Assembly (NCBI GenBank): GCA_007118045.1
Contig: SKTG01000071.1
Span: 1 to 12,618 of the forward strand
DNA: 12,618 nucleotides
Origin: Nitriliruptoraceae bacterium
GTDB taxonomy: Bacteria; Actinomycetota; Nitriliruptoria; Nitriliruptorales; Nitriliruptoraceae
Direction of reading: 5' to 3'
Position numbers and translations under genes: made by a program
In this document: one piece after another, positions 6,344-12,618 of the stretch
Layout: each line of letters starts with the position of its first letter
Position numbering within the stretch: the first letter of the stretch is position 1
The notes under the pieces: generated by a model
Told to the model about the DNA's origin: nothing
Seen by the model: the letters and a program-made list of their open reading frames with translations, nothing else
The model's database searches: none

Positions 6344-6427
6344 ATCGCGCCGCGGCTTCGCCCGGCTGCTCGGACACGGTTCGTAGCTCGCCCGGGTCCG
6401 GCGGACGGCGATGGACGGGGGTGTTCG

Positions 6428-6457
6428 TTCGGAGCACCGCGCCGAGCGCCGTAGGCT
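6428..6457 (+). promoter_or_regulatory. Candidate serA promoter
   Basis: TTCGGA (6428-6433) and TAGGCT (6452-6457) are separated by 18 bases and resemble an actinobacterial housekeeping -35/-10 pair. The -10 fits the TAnnnT pattern common in high-GC actinobacteria. The predicted leader to the serA GTG would be about 110 bases. This is a pattern match only. Confidence 0.3.
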
Positions 6458-6573
6458 GGCGGTCGCGCGATCCCCCACGCCCGAGCGGTCGCCGGCCCCC
6501 GGCTCCCCCGCCCCGGCCGGCCCCGAGCGTCCTGGTCGACCGCGCTCTCCCGCCACCTCCCTCGGAGCCACCC

Positions 6574-8157
6574 GTGAGGATCCTCGTTGCCGACCAGCTG
6601 GCCGATGCCGGTGTGGCGGCGCTCGCCGAAGTCCACGACGTCGACGTCCGCACCGGTCTCGACAAGGACGACCTCGTCGCCATCGCCGGCGACTACGACG
6701 CGATCGTCGTGCGTTCGCAGACCACGATCGATCAGGAGGTCATCGCCGCCGCCTCGCGCCTGAAGGTGGTGGCGCGGGCCGGTGTCGGTCTCGACAACGT
6801 CGACGTGGACGCCGCCACCAAGGCCGGCGTGATCGTCTGCAACGCGCCGCAGTCGAACATCGTCTCCGCCGCGGAGCACACCGTCGCGCTCCTGCTCACG
6901 CTGGCGCGCAACATCCCACAGGCGCACGCGGCGCTGACCGCGGGACGGTGGGAGCGGTCGACCTGGACCGGCACGGAGCTGCACGACAAGACCCTCGGGG
7001 TGCTCGGTCTCGGCAGGATCGGCACGTTGGTGGCGCAACGCTGCCACGCCTTCGGGATGCGTCTGCTCGCCTACGACCCCTTCGTCGCCCCGGAGCGTGC
7101 CGCGCGGCTCGGGGTCGAGCTGGTCCAGACCATCGACGAGGTCCTCGAGCGCGCCGACTTCGTGACGGTGCACCTGCCGAAGACCCCCGACACGCTCGGT
7201 CTGCTCGACCGCGACCGGCTCGCGAAGATGAAGCCGACCGCCCGCCTGCTCAACGTCGCGCGGGGTGGGATCGTCGTCGAGTCGGACCTCGCGGACGCGC
7301 TGCGCGACGGAGTGATCGCCGGTGCGGCGATCGACGTGTTCGCCAGCGAACCAACCACCGAGTCGCCGCTGTTCGGGCTGCCCACCGCGATCGTGACCCC
7401 CCACCTCGGCGCCTCCACGGAGGAGGCGCAGGACAAGGCCGGCACCCAGGTCGCCGACTACGTCAAGCTCGCCCTTGCCGGGGAGTTCGTCCCGTCCGCC
7501 GTCAACGTCCAGGGCGGGCCCATCGACGACGACATCAAGCCCTTCCTGCCGCTCGGCGAGGAGCTGGGCCGGTTGCTGACCGCGCTCGGCGACCAGGGGC
7601 TCGGGGCGGAGATCACGGTCGAGTTCAACGGCGCCATCGCCGAGGCGGACTGTCGCGTCCTGGGCCTGGCGGTGCTCAAGGGGCTGCTCTCGCCCGTCTC
7701 GGGTGAACCGGTCACCTTCGTCAACGCTCCGCTCCTCGCGGAGGCGCGTGGCCTCAACCTGCGCGAGATCTCGGATCCACACAGCGAGGACTACGTGTCC
7801 GTGCTGCGCGTCTCCGGGGTGACCCGCGACGGCCGGCCCATCCGCGTCGCCGGCACGGTGCTCCAGCCGGGGGCACGCGAACGGCTGATCGAGGTCTGGA
7901 ACACCCCCGTCGACGTCGAGCCGACCGCGTACATGGCCTTCTTCCGCTACCGCGATCGTCCGGGGGTCATCGGCACGGTCGGCAACGGCTTCGGCGAGGC
8001 GGGGGTCAACATCGCCGCCGCCCAGGTGGGGCGCAGCGAGATCGAGGGGGAGGCGATCATGGCGTTGAGCCTCGACGAGGCCGTGCCGCCCGAGGTCCTC
8101 GAGCGGATCGTCGACCGCATCGGAGCCACCGAGGGGCGGGCCATCACCCTCGCGTGA
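6574..8157 (+). CDS. serA: D-3-phosphoglycerate dehydrogenase
   Basis: This enzyme oxidises 3-phosphoglycerate to 3-phosphohydroxypyruvate with NAD+, the first step of phosphorylated serine synthesis. The 527-aa protein has the long actinobacterial-type architecture. The catalytic and NAD-binding domains (1 to ~315) include GLGRIG (145-150), Asp168 for NAD preference, Arg230 (NVARGG), Glu259 (SEP) and His277 (TPHLGA). An intervening ASB domain covers about 317-445, and a C-terminal ACT domain about 452-527 (FFRYRDRPGVIGTVG, then GVNIAAAQVGR). The ACT domain predicts allosteric inhibition by serine; both regulatory domains look intact. GTG at 6574 is chosen because GGAG ends six bases upstream and the protein then begins VRILVADQL as in homologues. 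It appears monocistronic, with its own upstream spacer and a convergent gene 57 bases downstream. Confidence 0.97.
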   Translation: MRILVADQLADAGVAALAEVHDVDVRTGLDKDDLVAIAGDYDAIVVRSQTTIDQEVIAAASRLKVVARAGVGLDNVDVDAATKAGVIVCNAPQSNIVSAAEHTVALLLTLARNIPQAHAALTAGRWERSTWTGTELHDKTLGVLGLGRIGTLVAQRCHAFGMRLLAYDPFVAPERAARLGVELVQTIDEVLERADFVTVHLPKTPDTLGLLDRDRLAKMKPTARLLNVARGGIVVESDLADALRDGVIAGAAIDVFASEPTTESPLFGLPTAIVTPHLGASTEEAQDKAGTQVADYVKLALAGEFVPSAVNVQGGPIDDDIKPFLPLGEELGRLLTALGDQGLGAEITVEFNGAIAEADCRVLGLAVLKGLLSPVSGEPVTFVNAPLLAEARGLNLREISDPHSEDYVSVLRVSGVTRDGRPIRVAGTVLQPGARERLIEVWNTPVDVEPTAYMAFFRYRDRPGVIGTVGNGFGEAGVNIAAAQVGRSEIEGEAIMALSLDEAVPPEVLERIVDRIGATEGRAITLA

Positions 8158-8214
8158 GACCCGTCGCACGACCGGCGGTGCGCTGCGGCGGAACGGTCTG
8201 CGCAAGCGCGGTCG

Positions 8215-8658
8215 TCAGCCGCGGCGGAGCGTCAGGATCACGATCGCCATCGCCACCACCGAGTGTGCGGTCCAGGCACCGGTGCGGAGCCAGTTGGTGC
8301 CGACCAGGCGGGCGTGGGCGGCCGCGTCGAAGCCGGTCCCAAGCGCCTGGTGTGCCGGGACGCTCACCGCGATGGTCACGACGACCGGCACCGCAGCGAG
8401 TCCGGCGGCCAGCCAGACGAGCCACGGGGGCGCGGCCGGCGGAGGGACGACCAACAGCGCCAGCGTGGTCAGTCCCTGCACGGCCCACGGGACCGCGATC
8501 AGCCACGTGATCCGCTGCGAGTGGGCAGCCTCGTAGGCGACGAACGAATCCTGCCCGACGTGCGCGAACAACGGGTAGTGCACCACCTGCACCAGCCAGA
8601 TCAGCCCGGTCAGGAACAGCGTCGAGGCGGCGTGCGCCACGACCACGACCACCTGCAT
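8215..8658 (-). CDS. Four-helix integral membrane protein, unknown function
   Basis: This 147-aa protein has four predicted membrane helices, at about 3-27, 51-71, 80-100 and 124-143. It belongs to a recognisable but uncharacterised family marked by LTGLIWLVQVVHYPLF (16-31), VGQDSFVAYEAAHSQRITW (34-52), PAHQALGTGFD (101-111) and RLVGTNWLRT (117-126). Several polar residues near membrane boundaries look conserved in the pattern (His28, His46, His103, Asn122, Arg125), so a ligand or cofactor role is conceivable but not shown. ATG at 8658 has a strong ribosome binding site (AGGAGG, 8670-8665 on this strand, six bases away); the upstream in-frame extension is basic and low-complexity. It is co-directional with and 115 bases downstream of kynU, so cotranscription is possible. 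It faces serA tail to tail with 57 bases between the stops. Confidence 0.85.
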   Translation of the reverse strand: MQVVVVVAHAASTLFLTGLIWLVQVVHYPLFAHVGQDSFVAYEAAHSQRITWLIAVPWAVQGLTTLALLVVPPPAAPPWLVWLAAGLAAVPVVVTIAVSVPAHQALGTGFDAAAHARLVGTNWLRTGAWTAHSVVAMAIVILTLRRG

Positions 8659-8773
8659 CTCGCGCCTCCTCGCCAGGCTTCGTTCCCCGACCCTTCGTCG
8701 CTCGGCGGCCCACGGGTGACCCGCGGCTGCCGACCGGCCGATCACGATGGTGCGCCGGTCCTCCGCACGGCGC

Positions 8774-10045
8774 TCAGGTGACGGTGCGGCGGGCCTGGAA
8801 CTCCGGTCGGAGGTATGCGCCGGTCCCGAGGACCGCGGCCAGGTGCTCGACGGCTTCGACGACGTCCCGGTGCGACACGTACAGGGGGGCGAAGCCGAAC
8901 CGGACCAGGTCGGGGGGTCGATGGTCGCCGATCACCCCACGCTCGATCAACGCCTGCGTGACGGCGTGGGCGTCGGCGTGCCGGAGGGACACCTGCGCGC
9001 CGCGCCGGTCGGCCCGGCGCGGACTGACCACCTCGACGTCGTCGCCGCAGCGCCGCTCGACGAGTTCGATGAAGCGGTCGGTCAGGGCCGCGGCCTTGGC
9101 GGCGAGCACGGTGGGGTCGACACCGTCGAAGGCGGCGAGGGCGGTCTCCAGCGCCGCCATCGACAGCACCGGAGGGGTGCCGTCGAGGAAGCGCTCGGCG
9201 CCCGCTGCGGGTGCGTACTCCGGATCGAACGCGAAGGGACGGGTGTGGCCGAACCACCCCCGCACGGGCGTGGCCACCTGCTCGTGCCACCGCTCGGCGA
9301 CGTACAGGTAGGCCGGCGATCCGGGCCCGCCGTTGCAGTACTTGTACGTGCAGCCGACCGCGAGATCCGCGCCCCAGCCGTGCAGATCCACGTCCAGGGC
9401 GCCGGTGGAGTGCGACAGGTCCCACACGGTCACCGCCCCGACCTCGTGCGCCGCGTGCGTCAGCGAGACGGGGTCGTGCAACCGGCCGGTGCGGTAGTCG
9501 ACGTGCGTCAGCGTCAGGACGGCCACCGAGGCATCGAGGTGGTCGGCGACGGCGGCCGGATGGACCACCCGCACCTCGAGGTCACCGATGAGGTCGGCCA
9601 GGCCGTGCGCGACGTAGAGGTCGGTCGGGAAGTTCGACTCGTCGGTCAGCAGGACCCGGCGGTCCGGTCGCAACCGACGTGCGGCCGCGAGAGCCTTGAA
9701 CAGGTTCGCGGAGGTCGAGTCCGCGACCGCCAGCTCGGAGGGGTCCGCCCCCACCAGGGGTGCCAGGCGGGCGGCGACGCGACGCGGCAGCCCGACCCAG
9801 TCGGCGTCGTTCCAGCTGCGGATCAGGCCCTCGCCCCACTCGTGCTCGACGACCTCGCGCAGTCGCCGGGTCACGTCCGGTTGGAGGGCGCCGAGCGAGT
9901 TGCCGTCGAGGTAGATCAGCTCCGGGGGGAGCGCGAACCGGGCGCGTCTCGCGGCCAGGGGATCTGCGGCGTCCGCGGCGTGGGCCTCGGCGAGGTCGCC
10001 GGCGTCCGCCCCGGCAGCGACGTCGGTGCGCTCGGCTCGATCCAC
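8774..10045 (-). CDS. kynU: Kynureninase
   Basis: This is a PLP-dependent hydrolase that splits L-kynurenine to anthranilate and alanine, or 3-hydroxykynurenine to 3-hydroxyanthranilate; it acts in tryptophan catabolism or NAD synthesis. At 423 aa it has family length and a fold-type I pattern: IYLDGNSLGALQ (44-55), SWNDADWVGLP (77-87), TDESNFPTDLY (134-144), TLTHVDYRTGRLHD (178-191), WDLSHSTGALDVDL (208-221) with Asp209 expected to contact the pyridine nitrogen, and GCTYKYCNGGPGSPAYLYV (231-249) with Lys235 as the PLP lysine. About 30 Ala/Asp-rich residues precede the conserved start. The GTG at 10045 has AGGAG six bases upstream. No kynA, kynB/afmid or anthranilate genes are adjacent, so the pathway role is open. 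The upstream spacer is shared with fabD and contains a 30-bp palindrome. Confidence 0.95.
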   Translation of the reverse strand: MDRAERTDVAAGADAGDLAEAHAADAADPLAARRARFALPPELIYLDGNSLGALQPDVTRRLREVVEHEWGEGLIRSWNDADWVGLPRRVAARLAPLVGADPSELAVADSTSANLFKALAAARRLRPDRRVLLTDESNFPTDLYVAHGLADLIGDLEVRVVHPAAVADHLDASVAVLTLTHVDYRTGRLHDPVSLTHAAHEVGAVTVWDLSHSTGALDVDLHGWGADLAVGCTYKYCNGGPGSPAYLYVAERWHEQVATPVRGWFGHTRPFAFDPEYAPAAGAERFLDGTPPVLSMAALETALAAFDGVDPTVLAAKAAALTDRFIELVERRCGDDVEVVSPRRADRRGAQVSLRHADAHAVTQALIERGVIGDHRPPDLVRFGFAPLYVSHRDVVEAVEHLAAVLGTGAYLRPEFQARRTVT

Positions 10046-10104
10046 GGAGGGCTCCTGGTCGTCTGCTCACCTGCCGGTCGACGGTAGCCGCGACCGATGG
10101 CTGG

Positions 10105-10116
10105 CCGGTCGACCGG
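10105..10116. repeat. 12-bp palindrome upstream of kynU
   Basis: CCGGTCGACCGG is a perfect palindrome. Its left nine bases, CCGGTCGAC, also occur at 10074-10082, 31 bp away, close to three helical turns. In sequence of this composition such a palindrome may arise by chance, so a regulatory role is only a possibility. Confidence 0.5.
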
Positions 10117-10140
10117 GGCGTCGCGTCACGTGCCGGCCTG

Positions 10141-10170
10141 GTTGACACCGATACTGACGTCGGTGTCAAC
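10141..10170. promoter_or_regulatory. 30-bp perfect inverted repeat, probable operator between kynU and fabD
   Basis: The arms GTTGACACCGA (10141-10151) and TCGGTGTCAAC (10160-10170) are perfectly complementary over 11 bp and flank the 8-bp centre TACTGACG. The size and lower GC than its surroundings resemble an operator for a dimeric regulator, for instance of TetR type. Each arm carries TTGACA, a perfect -35 hexamer, reading outward from either side, but no good -10 lies at the right distance. It is about 96 bases from the kynU start and 230 bases from the fabD start, so proximity favours kynU. No regulator gene is in the window, so the bound protein is unknown. Confidence 0.7.
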
Positions 10171-10400
10171 TCGCGACGCCGGTCGCCGGCTGGCGCTCGT
10201 AGGTGAGCGGTCCGAGGAGCGATCCGACCGAGGTCGCGCTCCCGACGTCCGCGTCGCACGGCGGCGACCTCGCGCCACGCCACCGCCCGCCCGTCATCCC
10301 GATCGCGGGACCGGGATCCCGCCCCGACACCACACGCCGATGGCCGCTCACCACGCCCGGGCGGCGTCCTCGCCGTCACCCTTCCGACCCGGAGGTCCCC

Positions 10401-11330
10401 GTGTCCACCGCTTTCGTCTTCCCCGGCCAGGGGTCCCACCGCGCCGGAGCTCTCGAGGCATGGACGGACCATCCGGCGTGCTCGATCCTGGACACGGTCA
10501 GCGAGGGCATCGGCCGTGACGTGCGGGGGCTGCTCGACGACCCGGAGGCGGGGGCTCGCACGGCCGACGCCCAGCCGGCCATCATGGCCAGCTCGCTGGT
10601 CGTCTGGCGGGCACTGACCGACGCGGGTGCCGCGCCCGACGTCGTCGCCGGCCACTCCCTCGGTGAGTACACGGCCGCCATCGCCGCCGGCGCGTTGAGC
10701 GTGCGGGACGGTTCGGCCCTGGTCGCGGCGCGCGGCTCGGCGATGGGCGAGGCCTGCGCCGTCAACCCGGGGACGATGGCCGCGGTGGTCAAGCTCAGTC
10801 CCGACGCCGTGGAGGTGCTCGTCGACGGCATCGACGAGCTCGTCGTGGCCAACGACAACGCTCCGGGCCAGGTCGTGGTCGCCGGTCCGCCCCACGCGGT
10901 GGAGGCGGTCAAGGAACAGGCCCGTGCGGCCGGCGGTCGTGCCCTGCCGCTGGACGTGGAGGGCGCCTTCCACTCACCGGCCATGGAGCCGGCCGTCGAC
11001 CGGGTCGCCGAGGTGCTGCGCCGCGGCTCCCTCGAGGACCCGACGGTCCCGGTCATCAGCGGCGCGGCGGTCCGCGCGAACCGCGACGCGGGCGCGGTGT
11101 CCGAGGACCTGCTCGCCGGGCTGCTCGCGCCCGTCCGCTGGCGTGAGGTCCAGCTCGCCCTCGTCGAGCATGGGGTCACCGACCTGGTCGAGGTCGGCCC
11201 GGGCGGGGTGCTCGCCGGGCTCGCGAAGCGCACCATCCCCGACGTCACCGTGCACACGGTGGAGGCGCCCGACGACCTCGACGCCGTCGTCAACGCACTC
11301 CAGCCGGCGACGGACGACCGTTCCGCCTAG
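10401..11330 (+). CDS. fabD: Malonyl-CoA:ACP transacylase
   Basis: FabD moves malonyl groups from CoA to acyl carrier protein for type II fatty-acid synthesis in the cytoplasm. At 309 aa it has the normal length. It shows FVFPGQGSHRAG (5-16) with Gln10, the nucleophile elbow GHSLGEYTA (84-92) with catalytic Ser86, Arg111 (AARGSAMG) for the malonyl carboxylate, NDNAPGQVVVAG (151-162), catalytic His191 (AFHSPAM) and VEVGPGGVLAGL (263-274). The GTG at 10401 has GGAGG five bases upstream and gives the expected VSTAFVFPGQGS beginning; the open frame to the left is low-complexity and rejected. It is followed after 61 bases by fabH and then by fabG, so it opens a fab operon. It ends with TAG, unlike the TGA used by its neighbours. 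Confidence 0.96.
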   Translation: MSTAFVFPGQGSHRAGALEAWTDHPACSILDTVSEGIGRDVRGLLDDPEAGARTADAQPAIMASSLVVWRALTDAGAAPDVVAGHSLGEYTAAIAAGALSVRDGSALVAARGSAMGEACAVNPGTMAAVVKLSPDAVEVLVDGIDELVVANDNAPGQVVVAGPPHAVEAVKEQARAAGGRALPLDVEGAFHSPAMEPAVDRVAEVLRRGSLEDPTVPVISGAAVRANRDAGAVSEDLLAGLLAPVRWREVQLALVEHGVTDLVEVGPGGVLAGLAKRTIPDVTVHTVEAPDDLDAVVNALQPATDDRSA

Positions 11331-11391
11331 CGTCACAACCACGCTCCGATCGCCGTACGCGGCGGCCGGACACATCGAGCGAGGAGCTCAC

Positions 11392-12450
11392 GTGAGCACC
11401 ACGACCGCATCCACGGGACGAGCCATGCCCGTGCGTCTGGCCGGGCTCGGGTCCCACCTGCCCAAGAAGGTCGTGACCAACGACGACCTCGCGAAGACGC
11501 TCGACACCAACGACGAGTGGATCCGCACGAGGACGGGGATCCGTGAGCGGCGGGTCCTGCCGGCCGACTGGGCGACCTCGGACCTGGCCGTCGCTGCCGC
11601 ACGCGAGGCGCTGGCCGACGCGAACATGACCATCGACGACATCGACACGATCCTGGTCGCGACCACCACGCCCGACCACACGATCCCCGGCACGGCACCG
11701 ATCGTGGCCGCCAAGCTCGGTACGGAGGCCGGCGCCTTCGACGTCAACGCGGCCTGCAGCGGCTTCCTCTACGGCCTGCGGGTCGGCAGCAGCATGGTCG
11801 CCACCGGCGACGAGGCGATCCTGGTGATCGGGGCGGAGGCGTTGACCCGTATCGTCGATCCGGGTGACCGCAGCGTGGCCATCCTCTTCGGCGACGGTGC
11901 CGGTGCCGCGGTGCTCGTCCCGGACGAGACCGCCGGACTCGGCCCGTTCGACCTCGGTGCCGACGGACGCGATCCTTCGATGCTCTGGACCGAAGCGGGC
12001 GGGACCCGCACCCCGGTCGACGAGTCGGTCCTCAGCGCGAAGACCAACATGCTGACGATGCGGGGCGGCGACGTCTACCGTCACGCCGTCGCCCGTATGA
12101 CCGCCTCGTCGAAGTCGGTCATCGAACGCGCCGGCCTCAGCGTCGACGACATCGATCTGTTCATCGGGCACCAGGCCAACATCCGCATCCTGGAGGCCGT
12201 CGGGCATCGGCTCGGCGTCCCGGGGGAGCGCACCCACATCACGGTGGATCGCCACGGCAACACCTCGGCGGCGTCCGTGCCTCTCGCCCTGGCGGATGCA
12301 CGTGACGCGGGTCGGCTCCAGCCGGGTGACACGGTGCTGCTGACCGCCTTCGGCGCCGGGTTGACCTGGGGTTCGTGCCTGCTGAGGTGGCAGGTCTCGG
12401 AGTCCGCCGCCGACCGTCCCGCCACCAACGCATCCGGAGGAAGCGCGTGA
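11392..12450 (+). CDS. fabH: Beta-ketoacyl-ACP synthase III
   Basis: FabH condenses an acyl-CoA primer with malonyl-ACP to start fatty-acid chains, and its primer choice sets straight or branched ends. The 352-aa thiolase-fold protein carries the catalytic triad Cys122 (DVNAACSGFLYGL), His260 (IGHQANIRI) and Asn290 (HGNTSAAS). Further markers are GLGSHLPKKVVTN (18-30), DEWIRTRTGIRERR (41-54), ILFGDGAGAAVL (164-175) and the C-terminal TAFGAGLTWGSCLLRW (318-333). About 19 low-complexity residues follow the normal end. The GTG at 11392 has GAGGAG five bases upstream; an ATG at 11425 is also compatible with the conserved domain but lacks such a site. The 3' end contains the fabG ribosome binding site and overlaps the fabG start by four bases. 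Confidence 0.96.
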   Translation: MSTTTASTGRAMPVRLAGLGSHLPKKVVTNDDLAKTLDTNDEWIRTRTGIRERRVLPADWATSDLAVAAAREALADANMTIDDIDTILVATTTPDHTIPGTAPIVAAKLGTEAGAFDVNAACSGFLYGLRVGSSMVATGDEAILVIGAEALTRIVDPGDRSVAILFGDGAGAAVLVPDETAGLGPFDLGADGRDPSMLWTEAGGTRTPVDESVLSAKTNMLTMRGGDVYRHAVARMTASSKSVIERAGLSVDDIDLFIGHQANIRILEAVGHRLGVPGERTHITVDRHGNTSAASVPLALADARDAGRLQPGDTVLLTAFGAGLTWGSCLLRWQVSESAADRPATNASGGSA

Positions 12451-12618
12451 GCGACCGCATCGCGATCGTCAGTGGCGGCAGCGGCGGCATCGGCGCCGCC
12501 ACCTGCCGGGCCTTGGCTGCGGACGGCTACCGCGTCCTGGTCGGCTACGGCGGCAACGCCGACAGGGCCGCCGAGGTGGCGGAGTCCGCCGGCGGTGACG
12601 CGGAGCCGTTGCACCTCG
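12447..12618 (+). CDS. fabG: 3-oxoacyl-ACP reductase, short-chain dehydrogenase (truncated by window end)
   Basis: Only the first 57 residues are present. They show the N-terminal Rossmann motif of short-chain dehydrogenases, IAIVSGGSGGIGAATCRAL (residues 5-23), with the glycine pattern GGSGGIG in place of the usual TGxxxGIG, followed by a second strand YRVLVGYGGNADRA. The catalytic Ser-Tyr-Lys lies beyond the window. GTG at 12447 forms a GTGA overlap with the fabH stop and has GGAGG (12436-12440) six bases upstream. Position after fabD-fabH makes the fatty-acid 3-oxoacyl-ACP reductase the best assignment, reducing 3-oxoacyl-ACP with NADPH. Other members of this large family look alike at this end, so the name rests mainly on context. 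Confidence 0.85.
   Translation, partial: MSDRIAIVSGGSGGIGAATCRALAADGYRVLVGYGGNADRAAEVAESAGGDAEPLHL

Larger units (their letters stand above)
6295..6573. other. Spacer between the globin gene and serA
   Basis: This 279-bp stretch lies between two co-directional genes. Its first 60 bases hold an 11-bp tandem repeat, and the middle holds a candidate serA promoter; both are listed separately. I see no hairpin followed by a T-run. The serA ribosome binding site GGAG (6564-6567) is at the right end. Reading frames across it are low-complexity and not credible as genes. Confidence 0.6.
10046..10400. promoter_or_regulatory. Divergent regulatory spacer between kynU and fabD
   Basis: This 355-bp non-coding stretch should hold the promoters of kynU (leftward) and of the fab cluster (rightward). 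It contains a 30-bp palindrome (10141-10170), a 12-bp palindrome (10105-10116) and the two ribosome binding sites (AGGAG at 10056-10052 on the minus strand, GGAGG at 10391-10395 on the plus strand). A minus-strand TACCGT (10086-10081) could be the kynU -10, with a weak upstream element. The right part (10171-10390) is open in the fabD frame, but the translation is low-complexity Pro/Arg-rich and no ribosome binding site precedes its possible starts. A short palindrome CGGGATCCCG lies at 10312-10321. Confidence 0.6.

Noticed and set aside
6295..8205. 636-codon minus-strand open frame opposite serA
   Set aside because: It is entirely antisense to a fully conserved serA; the translation has repeated Asp/Arg/Gly/Val composition and no domain.
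8158..8214. Bidirectional terminator between serA and the membrane protein gene
   Set aside because: Only short stems (for example GCGC-AA-GCGC and CGCAC/GTGCG) are visible, with no T-run; not better than expected for this composition.
10203..10400. Upstream extension of FabD or a separate small gene
   Set aside because: No ribosome binding site at its possible starts, Pro/Arg-rich low-complexity sequence, and FabD begins canonically at GTG 10401 behind GGAGG.
9582..10973. Minus-strand frame crossing the kynU-fabD spacer and fabD
   Set aside because: It runs antisense to fabD and in the wrong frame through kynU; composition is Arg/Gly-rich without motifs.
1..12618. CRISPR array, insertion sequence, prophage, tRNA or rRNA
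   Set aside because: No regularly spaced repeat-spacer units, transposase or integrase motifs, or tRNA/rRNA consensus segments were seen on either strand; the two tandem repeats lack spacers.

Overview
The window is a high-GC (roughly 70% or more by eye), gene-dense bacterial chromosome segment. GTG is the dominant start codon (11 of 14 called genes), starts are usually preceded by GGAGG-type ribosome binding sites, and neighbouring genes often share a 4-bp GTGA stop/start overlap. The 527-residue ASB+ACT phosphoglycerate dehydrogenase, the group II truncated haemoglobin and the short MaoC-type hydratase beside CoA-ester lyases point to an actinobacterium, possibly a deep-branching lineage. 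No rRNA or tRNA was found to fix the taxonomy. There is no sign of a mobile element, phage, CRISPR array or defence island.

Layout. Positions 1-459 hold no supportable gene. Next comes a small membrane-anchored protein of unknown function (460-948, +). Convergent to it is a two-gene minus-strand operon, a malyl-CoA/beta-methylmalyl-CoA lyase (2915-1860) overlapping a malyl-CoA thioesterase-like CitE homologue (1863-958). Divergent from the operon, across a spacer with a 21-bp tandem repeat, is a mesaconyl-CoA-hydratase-like MaoC protein (3102-3611, +). A tightly packed plus-strand run follows: an unknown protein (3629-4123), a dGTPase-like HD hydrolase (4120-5157), a phosphinothricin-type GNAT acetyltransferase (5195-5698) and a group II truncated haemoglobin with a long low-complexity N-terminus (5695-6294). 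After a spacer with 11-bp tandem repeats lies serA (6574-8157, +). On the minus strand are kynureninase (10045-8774) and a four-helix membrane protein (8658-8215). Across a 355-bp divergent spacer with a 30-bp palindrome, the fatty-acid cluster fabD (10401-11330), fabH (11392-12450) and fabG (12447 to the window end, truncated) reads rightward.

How the genes work together. The two CitE-superfamily enzymes and the MaoC hydratase correspond to the late reactions of the ethylmalonyl-CoA pathway: mesaconyl-CoA to beta-methylmalyl-CoA, cleavage to glyoxylate and propionyl-CoA, condensation of glyoxylate with acetyl-CoA to malyl-CoA, and hydrolysis to malate. That suggests acetyl-CoA assimilation without isocitrate lyase, although the diagnostic enzyme (crotonyl-CoA carboxylase/reductase) is not in this window. 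fabD-fabH-fabG supply the initiation and first reduction steps of type II fatty-acid synthesis. serA (serine synthesis) and kynU (tryptophan catabolism or NAD synthesis) are separate metabolic genes.

Most of the window is ordinary metabolism. I do not see a convincing undescribed multi-gene system. The points most worth checking are the C4/C5-CoA cluster and its promoter repeat, the 30-bp palindrome between kynU and fabD, and the unknown protein coupled to the dGTPase gene.
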